Shown here one piece after another: positions 1 through 9,300 of a stretch of DNA of 34,805 nucleotides (position 1 is the stretch's first letter; every line of letters begins with the position of its first letter). Below the pieces are notes generated by a model. The model was not told the origin of the DNA, did not search any database, and worked only from the letters and a program-made list of their open reading frames with translations. Position numbers and translations under genes: made by a program. Source of the DNA: a virus; IMG/VR virus record IMGVR_UViG_3300030090_000611, positions 1-34,805 of that record. One strand, written 5' to 3'.

Positions 1-1
1 A

Positions 2-2557
2 GGTGCTGGAGTAGTAAGTAGATCTGTAGGAGACGTTTCAACTACAGTAGGTAGAGTTGGTAAACGTACAGGTCAAATAGCTACAGCAACAGGTATAGAA
101 GCATCGGGAGAAGGTGTTGGTCAAACAGTATCTCCTATTTCAGCTCCATTTAAAAAGAAAGCAAGAACAACTACAAAAGTAGATAAACGTGGTAGAACTG
201 TCCAAGTAGGTGAAACAGGGAGAGGAAAAATGGGACGAAGTGGGCCAGATAATTTATCTGAATTTAGTGATGTAGACGAACAGGCAGCAGAAAAAGCAGC
301 GCAAGATGCAGCGGATACAAAAGCAACAAAAGATAAAAAAGAAGATCAAAAACTTGATCCTACAAAAAAAGATCCTGCAAGAGACTTGCTAGGTAAAGCT
401 CGTACAGATGATCCTACTACTAAAACTTTCACGCCTACAAGAGCTAGAGTTAAAAAATTAAGAGTTGGAGATGCAAGAACAGATGAAGAAAAACTTAAAG
501 CAGGTATAAGTACAGATGTTCAGCAACTAGATGCTTATGAAGATATTACTGATCCTACAGATATAGAAAGAACTACTATTCAACAAACAACAGCAGATAC
601 CGCAACTGCGGAAACACCTGATGCTATAGAGGCTGCTAGTTATGATGCAGTTCGTGCAGAAGAATTAGATCCAACAGAAGCAGCTAAAGGCAGAGTTTCT
701 CGTATTGCAGAAGCAGAAGGCCCTACATTAACAGAAAGATCTGAAGCAGCAAAAAGAGATGCAGAAGCAGAAGAACGATCTTTAGCAAGGGCAGCAGATT
801 ACCAAATTTCTGATGATGCTTTTGTAGGAAGAGTAGAAGGACAAACTACTGATATAGTAGAAACAGATCCTGCCGAAAAAAATGAAAGAGAAGCTGTAAT
901 AGGAATGCCAGCACCAGATGGTCAAGCTGCTCAAATATTAAATGAATATGGATTTGGAAGTTCTAAAAGAAAACCAAGAACAGTAACAGGTCAAAAAGCA
1001 AAAGAATTAGTAGCAAATCAATTAGCGGCTGATTATGATTTACCTGCGGATGTTGCTAATGAAATTGCTAATGATATAGGAAGATTAAATGTAGAAGAAC
1101 AATCTCAAGAATCTTTAGGGGCTGTAGCAGCTTTACCTAAAGAAGCTTTAGTTTCTACTCAAATAGAATCATTATTATCTGGAATGGAAGAAGGTAATCC
1201 TCCTTCTTGGGCTAGACCAGCAGTAGCGGCTGTAGAACAGATGTTAGCTAAAAGAGGTTTGTCAGCCTCTACAGTAGGTAGAGATGCTCTATTCAATGCT
1301 ATTATACAAAGTGCTGTTCCTATTGCACAATCAAATGCTACAGCACTACAACAAAGAGCAGCACAAAATCTTTCTAATGAACAACAAGCTTTAATACAAG
1401 ACCGCCAAATAGCTGCAAGTTTCTTAGAAAAGAACGCAGCATTTAAACAACAAATGGAACTTGCTAATCTTAGTAATGATCAACAAATGAGACTTGCTAA
1501 TCTTACTGCTCAAAATCAAGCTTCATCTGAAAATCTTAATGCAGCGCAGCAAACTGAACTAGCTAATCTTAATGCTAGATTGCAGACTAATTTACTATCT
1601 AATAAAATTGCTGCCGATATGAATCAAGCACAGCTAACTGTAGATCAACAGAGAGCTATATCAAATGCAAACATGGTTGCTAAAGTAGATATGGCTCAAT
1701 TTAGTGCTGAACAACAAGTAGAGCTTGCTAATAGTAAATTTATGCAGACTGCTACTTTAACAGATTATAATGCTAGACAACAAAGTGCTGTTCAAAATGC
1801 AACACTAATGGCTCAAATGGATTTAGCAGCAGCAGATCAACGAACTAAATTAGCTATTACTAATGCTCAAAATTTTCTTAAAATGGATTTAGCAAACTTA
1901 TCAAACGAACAACAAGCTTTAGTATTAGATCAACAATTAAAACAACAAAGAATATTATCTAATCAATCTGCCGAAAATGCAGCACTACAATTTAATGCTG
2001 TTTCTGAAAATCAAACAAATCAGTTCATGGCTAATCTTGAAGCTAATATGAATCAATTTAATACTGCTCAAACTAATTCAATGGCACAGTTTAATGCAGC
2101 AGAGGCAAATAAAATAGCTGCTCAAAATGCAGCAAATGATATGGCAGCAGCCAAGTTTGATACTCAAATGAGTGTACAAGTAAAACAATTTAATGAACAA
2201 ATGGATCTTCAAAGAGATACATGGAATGCTCAGAACGCACAGGCTGTAGAACAGTCTAACATTGAATGGAGAAGAAAAGCAAACACTATAGATAATGCAG
2301 CACAGAATGCTTCTAATATGCTTAATGCTCAACAAGCTTTTGCTATTAGTAGTGCAGAGCAAAATTTTATATGGCAAGAGTTACGAGATCAAGCAGCGTA
2401 TCTTAGACAGAATTATGAAAATGATCAACAACGAAGAACAACTTTATATGCAACAGCTATTGCTAATGAAACATCAGTAGCTGAAAAATCTAAAGTTAGA
2501 CCAGATGATTTAGTAGCTGATATTGATGGTCTATATAGAACTGGTAAAGTGGGGTAA
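2..2557 (+). CDS. Virion protein with long hendecad coiled coil (5' end outside window)
   Basis: The frame is open to the left edge with no stop, so the gene very likely starts upstream; the ATG at 230 is only the first Met in the window and has no good ribosome site. Counting from that Met, residues 1-330 are polar and Ala/Glu/Thr rich. From about residue 365 to 738 the chain is Gln/Asn/Ala rich and falls into 34 consecutive 11-residue units without a slip, for example MELANLSNDQQ at 409-419 followed by MRLANLTAQNQ. An 11-residue repeat is the mark of a right-handed (hendecad) coiled coil. The gene stands first in a run of large virion-type genes and is followed 4 nt later by the next. By position and composition it is probably a tail or internal virion (ejection) protein; this is inference, and no catalytic motif was seen. 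Confidence 0.8.
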   Translation, partial: GAGVVSRSVGDVSTTVGRVGKRTGQIATATGIEASGEGVGQTVSPISAPFKKKARTTTKVDKRGRTVQVGETGRGKMGRSGPDNLSEFSDVDEQAAEKAAQDAADTKATKDKKEDQKLDPTKKDPARDLLGKARTDDPTTKTFTPTRARVKKLRVGDARTDEEKLKAGISTDVQQLDAYEDITDPTDIERTTIQQTTADTATAETPDAIEAASYDAVRAEELDPTEAAKGRVSRIAEAEGPTLTERSEAAKRDAEAEERSLARAADYQISDDAFVGRVEGQTTDIVETDPAEKNEREAVIGMPAPDGQAAQILNEYGFGSSKRKPRTVTGQKAKELVANQLAADYDLPADVANEIANDIGRLNVEEQSQESLGAVAALPKEALVSTQIESLLSGMEEGNPPSWARPAVAAVEQMLAKRGLSASTVGRDALFNAIIQSAVPIAQSNATALQQRAAQNLSNEQQALIQDRQIAASFLEKNAAFKQQMELANLSNDQQMRLANLTAQNQASSENLNAAQQTELANLNARLQTNLLSNKIAADMNQAQLTVDQQRAISNANMVAKVDMAQFSAEQQVELANSKFMQTATLTDYNARQQSAVQNATLMAQMDLAAADQRTKLAITNAQNFLKMDLANLSNEQQALVLDQQLKQQRILSNQSAENAALQFNAVSENQTNQFMANLEANMNQFNTAQTNSMAQFNAAEANKIAAQNAANDMAAAKFDTQMSVQVKQFNEQMDLQRDTWNAQNAQAVEQSNIEWRRKANTIDNAAQNASNMLNAQQAFAISSAEQNFIWQELRDQAAYLRQNYENDQQRRTTLYATAIANETSVAEKSKVRPDDLVADIDGLYRTGKVG

Positions 2558-2561
2558 AACT

Positions 2562-3962
2562 ATGGGATTTTTTAAAAAAATATTCAAAGGTATCGGTAAA
2601 GTTTTTAAAAAAATTGGAAAAGGAATTAAAAGAGCCTTTAAAAAATTTGGAAAGTTTATGGGTAAACTTGGTATAGTTGGACAGCTTGCAATGATGTTTA
2701 TCCTACCGGGGATAGGAGGTGCGCTCTTAAAGGGCTTTGGAGCAATGGCAGGTAAGATGGCAGGGTTCACTAGTAAATTTGGAGGTTTAGCTGGTAAAGC
2801 TTTAACTACTGTTGTTAAAGGAGCAGGTACTGTTCTTAAAGGAGCGCACAGCTTTGTACAAACAGGAGTCAATGCTTTTAAAACAGTAACCAATGGTATT
2901 ATGGAATTTGGTAAAACTGCTTTAAATAAACTTCCGGGTATAAATATACAAAGTGCTACTCCTGATTTTTTTGGCGAAGAAGGTGTATTTAATAAAATAT
3001 CCACAGATGCAAAAAGAATTTTTGATCCTTTTAAATCTAGTATAACTGCAACAAAAGATATGACTTTAAAATCTTTAAGTAAAACTACAGGACTATCTGA
3101 AGGGCAATTACAAAGATTAAATGGAGCTACTGATTTAACTCAAATGAAACAAGGCATGAAAATTAATTTAGATTTTAATAAAATGCCAGTAGATAAAACA
3201 ATACCCGGATATACGCTAGGATCAGGTCTACCTGCTGTTAATCCAAGTGATGTTAACTATGAGTCATTAAATAAATCTGTTAGTCCTGATATGGTTCAAA
3301 ACTTTGATGCTTCGTCAATACCTGAAGCACCTTTTAAAACTGACACACCTTTTAGTGTAGATGCAGCGGCAGGAACTTCTATAGAAGCTCAATCATTACC
3401 TAATTATAATTTAGAAAGAGGTTTTGGAACTGAAGCACCTTTTAAAACTGATGCTTCTTCTCTACTAGGTGCTGCTCCAGAGTCTTTAGTAGGTACTGAT
3501 AAAGAGTCTTTATTATTAGGAAGTGATTTTAGTCCAGAAAAAGGTTTTACTACTGATGTAGATTTATCAGGAGCAACTAGTAGTATAGGTGATAGTACAA
3601 AAGAATTTTTTAGAGATAAAGTTTTTAAGCTTGAACCCGGAGAAACTTTTGGTCAAGGATTTAAACGACAAACAGGAGAAGCTATTGGTTCTCAAATTAG
3701 AAGTGTTGCAACACAGTCAATACTTGGTGGAGGGCAAGAAGCACCCCCTGAAGAATTTGTAGGTTCTTATGGGCAACCTGTAGATGCTGGTACAGTTCAA
3801 ATTACAGCGGCTACCCCTATGAATGATGTTTATAATCAAGCTTATAATGCTCCTGCGTTTGGAGGAGGAGCATACTTAAATCAATCTTTAGATATATTTA
3901 ATATGAATTTAGGTGCTGGTACTTATCGACAATTTGCTCCAAGAGCCGGGGGAATGGCATAA
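2562..3962 (+). CDS. Virion-type protein with cationic amphipathic N-terminus
   Basis: A protein of 466 aa. I chose ATG 2562 (MGFFKKIFKG) over the in-frame ATG 2523, which lies inside the upstream gene; a GTGGGG stretch precedes 2562. Residues 1-37 hold 13 Lys/Arg and no acidic residue, with Phe/Ile spaced as in an amphipathic helix. A Gly/Ala/Met/Leu-rich hydrophobic stretch follows at about 36-70. This resembles membrane-active peptides. The rest is low-complexity and polar; the motif EAPFKTD occurs twice in the middle. The stop overlaps the next start as TAATG. I do not recognise the family. Its place between virion-type genes suggests a structural or ejected protein that can touch membranes or DNA. 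Confidence 0.8.
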   Translation: MGFFKKIFKGIGKVFKKIGKGIKRAFKKFGKFMGKLGIVGQLAMMFILPGIGGALLKGFGAMAGKMAGFTSKFGGLAGKALTTVVKGAGTVLKGAHSFVQTGVNAFKTVTNGIMEFGKTALNKLPGINIQSATPDFFGEEGVFNKISTDAKRIFDPFKSSITATKDMTLKSLSKTTGLSEGQLQRLNGATDLTQMKQGMKINLDFNKMPVDKTIPGYTLGSGLPAVNPSDVNYESLNKSVSPDMVQNFDASSIPEAPFKTDTPFSVDAAAGTSIEAQSLPNYNLERGFGTEAPFKTDASSLLGAAPESLVGTDKESLLLGSDFSPEKGFTTDVDLSGATSSIGDSTKEFFRDKVFKLEPGETFGQGFKRQTGEAIGSQIRSVATQSILGGGQEAPPEEFVGSYGQPVDAGTVQITAATPMNDVYNQAYNAPAFGGGAYLNQSLDIFNMNLGAGTYRQFAPRAGGMA

Positions 3963-4492
3963 TGGCTGTAGAAAATCCTAATGATCCTTTATTTAAAGTA
4001 GCTTTTAATAGACCTATACCCGGAGAATCTTTAGTAAATAGTCCTGAAGAACCTTATCCTTGGGAAAAACCTACGGAGTTTAATTCTGTATATAAAGCTT
4101 CTGAATATCTTTTTGAAGAACTTACGGATGAGGATATGTACCCTGCTATTATATCTTTACTTGATAAAGGAACTCCTGTATTAAGCCTTGCTCAGATTAT
4201 TTTATTTAAAGGTTTTAATGAAGGTAAATGGAATCCTGATTTAATGATGTTGTTACTAGAGCCGACTGTATATATGTTAGCATCTTTAGCAGAAAGAGCT
4301 GATATTGATTTTGTATTAGATGTTGATGATGATGAAGAAGAAAACTACGAATCTCAATTTACTACTAAGACAAAATTTAATGTTCTTAAAAATCTTCAAG
4401 ATCCTGAAGTCCAATCAGTCAGCCCTGAACTCGAAGAAAAAATAGATGAAGTTTCTGAAAAACTTCCAAGCTTACTAGATAAGGAACAATAA
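3962..4492 (+). CDS. Conserved-type phage protein, acidic, unknown function
   Basis: A protein of 176 aa beginning MAVENPNDPL. It shares one base with the stop of the gene before (TAATG) and one with the gene after, so the three are translationally coupled. The middle is helical and hydrophobic (PAIISLLDKGTPVLSLAQII), followed by an acidic patch DVDDDEEE near residues 120-127 and a charged C-terminal helix. It has no signal peptide and no catalytic motif. Given its position inside the virion block it may be a small tail or internal virion component, or a chaperone for one. Confidence 0.8.
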   Translation: MAVENPNDPLFKVAFNRPIPGESLVNSPEEPYPWEKPTEFNSVYKASEYLFEELTDEDMYPAIISLLDKGTPVLSLAQIILFKGFNEGKWNPDLMMLLLEPTVYMLASLAERADIDFVLDVDDDEEENYESQFTTKTKFNVLKNLQDPEVQSVSPELEEKIDEVSEKLPSLLDKEQ

Positions 4493-6357
4493 TGTTAGGT
4501 GATAATGAAGATTTAAACTTAGATCAGTTAGGTCAACAGCTTTCGGCACAAGCTGCTAAAAAAGGAGAAGAAAGAAGAGCAGCAGCAGAAGCGGGAGGTG
4601 GTAATCAATTAATAGATTCTCTTAAAGAGTTTGCAGTTAATGCAGCAGTAGGGGGCGTAACTAATTTCTTTAACACTAGAGCAAATAAAAAAGCTTTTGA
4701 GTTTCAACAAAGAGAAGCAATACAAGCTGCTACAGCTAAATATAATAATGGTGTAGATAATGCTATAAAGCTAAAACAAGATTGGGCAGAAGCTACTAAT
4801 TTTGCGGGGGGCCGAAGAGCATGGGCTATTCAAAAATTTAGACCTATATTTGAAAAAGAACTATTTAAAAATATAGATGAAAAAACTTATACAAAAGATG
4901 GGATAGATAAATATCTTGATCAACGACTTGAAGAATATGTTGATAAAACTTTTATGCCTTTATTTGTAGCAGGAAATGCAGCAGCAAATAGAATGAACAA
5001 TACTAAAGAGGATTTCCAAAGATTTATTTTAGTTAATGATGGTATTGCTGATAATGCAACTGGTGCAGTTTTTCAAGCAGCTAAAAAATTATTTACAGGT
5101 AAAGATGGTAATGCAATTAAAGCTGAAGCAAAAATTGTTAATTCTAATCTTGTAAAAACAGCAGAAGGTGTTAACTTAATTAGTAGGTTAATGTATCAAG
5201 GTTTAGATGTTAAAGATGCAGTTAAAGTTGGAAAAGAGTTTGAAAAAAATAGATATACTGATGCTGATTATAATATTGAAAAGAGTAGAGAATTTAAAAC
5301 TGAAAAACATACAATAGATGGTATTGATGTAACTTTAGGGTTTACTAAAGTAGTAAGGGCAAATGACAGAGATCAAACACGAACCTTCCGCATTTATGAA
5401 GATGGAAGCCAAAAATTTGCAGATCAACTAAACGGAGAGCGTTTTGAAACAAAAGATTTAAATATATCTGGAGATTTAGTTCAGCGACAAACTGTTTATA
5501 GTATAGTAAAAGGACAACCTCAAGAACCTTTTGTAAGGTATAAATATTTAGGAGTAGATGAAGAAGGAGTTCAAGGTATTTCAGATCAAGCAAGTACAAC
5601 TGCTAATAATATGTTCAAAGAATATATTAATTTAACTCCTGTAGCAGAAGGAAGACCTCAAGTTTTTGGAGACTACACTGACATAGATAATAAATCTTAT
5701 AATGGAGGTGATGCTTTTTCATCAGAAACTCCTGATTCTGTAATAAATGCTCAAATAGCAAATAAAGATAAACATACTGTTAAAAATGCGGCTCGTATAA
5801 GGAGTAATTTTAAAATTGCAGACTATGATCAAAACGATAAAGAATTATCTTTGCATATTGCAACCGCTGCTCGTATGATTGATATAAGAAGGATGTTTGA
5901 TGATGAAGGCCCTCTTGCAACATCTACTCTTGATTTTGGTTCTAGTAGAAGAATTGCAACTTCAGAGCCTTCTTATTTAGAAACATTTGAAGCAATAGGG
6001 TTAGTTAATGCTGTTAATCCAAGTATTAAGATAGATGGAAAAATGATAAATGACATAGCTAATTTAGGCCCATTTTTAGAAGAGTTACGTTTTTTAAAAC
6101 AAGATGCAATAGAAGAATTAAACAAAGATCAATTTGGCCCTATAAGAAGAAGAATAACAGAATTATACAATACATTTACAAAGTATGAAAAAAATGATGC
6201 GTATAAATTTTTGTTTGATGAAAATATGATAAAGACAAAACTTATTGTAAGCCAAGGTAAAATTATAAGTAGAACAATAAAGCCAGAACTAAACGAAGTA
6301 CCTACATCAATTTTTCAAGAAGTTGAAAGTTTATATACTTTAGCACAACAACAATAG
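4492..6357 (+). CDS. Large virion-type protein (internal virion/ejection protein candidate)
   Basis: A protein of 621 aa with an ATG coupled to the upstream stop as TAATG. The N-terminal 40 residues are Ala/Glu/Gln/Arg rich. There is a short hydrophobic stretch around 45-60, then a long Lys/Glu/Asp-rich helical body with few cysteines. No enzyme motif was found. It lies directly before the 1801 aa giant, the place taken by middle-sized internal virion proteins in T7-like phages (gp15 before gp16). I assign it only by position and size; a sequence relation to gp15 cannot be claimed from reading. Confidence 0.8.
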   Translation: MLGDNEDLNLDQLGQQLSAQAAKKGEERRAAAEAGGGNQLIDSLKEFAVNAAVGGVTNFFNTRANKKAFEFQQREAIQAATAKYNNGVDNAIKLKQDWAEATNFAGGRRAWAIQKFRPIFEKELFKNIDEKTYTKDGIDKYLDQRLEEYVDKTFMPLFVAGNAAANRMNNTKEDFQRFILVNDGIADNATGAVFQAAKKLFTGKDGNAIKAEAKIVNSNLVKTAEGVNLISRLMYQGLDVKDAVKVGKEFEKNRYTDADYNIEKSREFKTEKHTIDGIDVTLGFTKVVRANDRDQTRTFRIYEDGSQKFADQLNGERFETKDLNISGDLVQRQTVYSIVKGQPQEPFVRYKYLGVDEEGVQGISDQASTTANNMFKEYINLTPVAEGRPQVFGDYTDIDNKSYNGGDAFSSETPDSVINAQIANKDKHTVKNAARIRSNFKIADYDQNDKELSLHIATAARMIDIRRMFDDEGPLATSTLDFGSSRRIATSEPSYLETFEAIGLVNAVNPSIKIDGKMINDIANLGPFLEELRFLKQDAIEELNKDQFGPIRRRITELYNTFTKYEKNDAYKFLFDENMIKTKLIVSQGKIISRTIKPELNEVPTSIFQEVESLYTLAQQQ

Positions 6358-6366
6358 GTAAATAGT

Positions 6367-9300
6367 ATGGCAATAGTAACTTCTTCATTATATGATGACT
6401 CTGAAATAAATAATTTATTATTAAAAAGTCCATCATCAATAGATGATACTCCTAAAACGACAAATGATTTAAGCACTAATAGTTTTGTTTTAAGACACGG
6501 TGTTCCTTTAGTTGAAAAAATTGAAAATAGTAATGCTTTTTCATCTTATTTTAATCAAGGTATAACTGATGCTTTTTTTGATAAACCTAAATACTTTGAT
6601 GGTGATGATGTTATTTCTCATTTAAGAAAACAACAATCTGCACTATTAAGTGCTGGAGCTATTTCTCAAATTTTACAGACAGATGAGTTTAATGATTTTG
6701 ATAGAGAAAACTATGCAAAATTAAAAACTATGTTTGATAATGTAGGCCCTGAAGGATTTACTGAATGGGTAGATGCTATTGTTTCAAATACTGGTCATGT
6801 TCTTAATGACCCTGCTACTTATGTAGGAGGAGGCATAGGAGCTTTAGGAATAAAAGGTTTAATTAAATTAGCACAGGTTTCAAATAATCCTTTATTAAAG
6901 AAAGCAGCAGCTAAATATGTAGGTACAGGATATACTGGATTTGCCTCACAAGGAGCAGCTTCTGGTCTTATATATGGAGGTGTGGCTAATGTAGGCCAAC
7001 AAAATCTTAATTTAGCTTTAGGTTTACAAGATGAATTTAAATATGGAGATTTGGGTATTGCGGGTATTACAGGATTTGGAGGAGGAGCAGCGATTGGAAC
7101 AGCTTTAAGAGGTATACCTGATGTTGCTTCTAAAACAAGAAATTTATTTAAAAACGATAATGATCAAAAAGTTTTTAATAAAACAATAGATGAAGAAGTT
7201 GTTCATAATAACATTAAGAATGATACAGGAGAACCTTTACAAGACTCTATTGTTATAGAAGCTATACCTTATATACAATCAAAAGAAACAAAAGTATACT
7301 ATGATACCTCTGAAGAGTTTATTGAGGCTGCGTTACCTGTTGAGGGGCCTTCTAGGTGGCAACAAAAAAGAGCAAAAGAATCTTCAAAGAAAACAAGACT
7401 AGAAGAAAAAGAAGAAAGATTGTATGGTGGTTTTATGACAGAAGAAATGATCATGCAAGCCTCCAAAGATTATAATGTTAATCCAAATGAGATTATAGAA
7501 AATGCATTAGACTACGAAGCAAGTAGAGATATTCCTTCTATTGAAGATGTATCAGATATGGCTTTTTATTATGAAGTAGATCAAAGTCCTTTTATTCCTA
7601 GAAGCTGGAATGATGAATATAAAAATATTTATAAAGATCATAATGCGCTAGAGAGTTCTAGAACTTTTAGAGAAAAATCTATGCGTAATTTTAGAGATCA
7701 TATGGATGCAAAGAAACAAGCTAAAGAAGAAAAAAGATTAAAAAGACAAAAACAAAAAGATGCTTTATTAGAAAAAGAACAAGCAGAAAGACCAAACCCT
7801 TTTGTTATTGAACCTATAAATTACACTCCTCCAAAGTATGATCACTATGATGCTATTATTGATATGGCTAAAGATTTAGATTATGTAGATCCTCCGAAGC
7901 AATCTTTAAATGCAGGTCAAAAGTTTTCGGACGATATTGGAGGAGGTAACCAAGTAGCAGAAGAAGCCGCAGATATTCATCAACAAGTTAATACAGGACA
8001 GATTACTCCTGATACTGCTAGAGCAAGACTATCTAAAGCAATACAACGAATACATGGTGTTTATCTTTTTGGAAAGCCTACTAAAATTTTAACACAATTT
8101 TTAAATGATTCAAAAATAGCTACAGACTTAGCAGCAAGAATAAGATACGATGCTAACAAAACTTATTCGTCAGATTCTGAAGCTGTTAATTTTGATTACA
8201 ACGAAACTTATAAAGAATATGCAGGTGGTTTATATTCTAGTTTTATGAGAACTCTTGAAAACATTAGACCTTTTATGAGAGGCAAAGGGAAAGATACTAC
8301 TTTTGAATTATTATCTAGGGCATTAAGAGGAGAACGTAGCGAGTTTGATGAGATTAATGCGGCTGCTGATGAAATAAGAATTAATATATTTAATAAAGTA
8401 GCAGAAGATAGTGATCGTTTAAATATTAATCCTGATGTAGATATTAGCAATTATTTTCCTAGATTGTGGGATCGTTCTGCAATAATAAAAGATTTTTACG
8501 GTACTAAATTTGAACCTATTTTAGATAAAGGCAAATATGCAGGGCAAGGCGAAATGAAACTTGCAAAGATGTTGCTTGAAGATGGTCAAGCTCAATCTGA
8601 ACAAGAAGCGTATAAAATTGTAATGGATATGCTAGATAAAAAAGGTAGTGATTTACATAGTTCTGGTAATAGTTTTTTTACTAAAAGAATATTTGATAAA
8701 ATTAAAGACGATAACAAATACAGTGAGTTTTTAGATAATGACATATCTAATGTTATTTATAACTACATAACTCAAGCGGCAGGTACACACGCTAAAAAAA
8801 CTGTTTTAGGTGTAGATAATATTGTTCAGTTTGAAAAAATGTGGGTAGATAAAATAGCAGAAGAAGTAACTTCTAAAAGAGGTAAGAGTGCTTTTAGCGC
8901 AAGCGATAGAGAACAAATTCTTCATTTATATAAAACTATTACTGGAGAAGAGTTAGAAGATTTTGGCCCCGCAGGTCAGTTTATTAGAGATGGTTATGTG
9001 ATGCTTACAAGAATGGCAACGCTACCTTTATCTACTATTTCAAGTTTAACAGAAGTATTAATTAATGTTCAAAAAGCTGGACTAGGACAGACTGCAAAAG
9101 GAATGGGATTTGCGTTAAATCAAGGAACTAAGTGGTTGACTGCTAGTTTAGCTGATAAATTAATGAAAAATCATAATTTAAGCAGACCTGAAGCTATAAA
9201 TGAAATGAGAGAGTTTTTCTTTTTTGTAGATAATGCGGCTGTTTCTAGTGTAGATCGTTTAGCTGATGCATCTATCGCTAATAGAACTATGCAGAATATT

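Noticed and set aside
2078-2377. 99 aa Cys-rich frame on the minus strand
   Set aside because: Antisense shadow of the Gln/Asn-rich hendecad region; no ribosome site or family likeness.
2523-2561. Earlier in-frame ATG for the 466 aa protein
   Set aside because: It lies within the upstream gene with no ribosome site; MGFFKKIFKG at 2562 is a better start.
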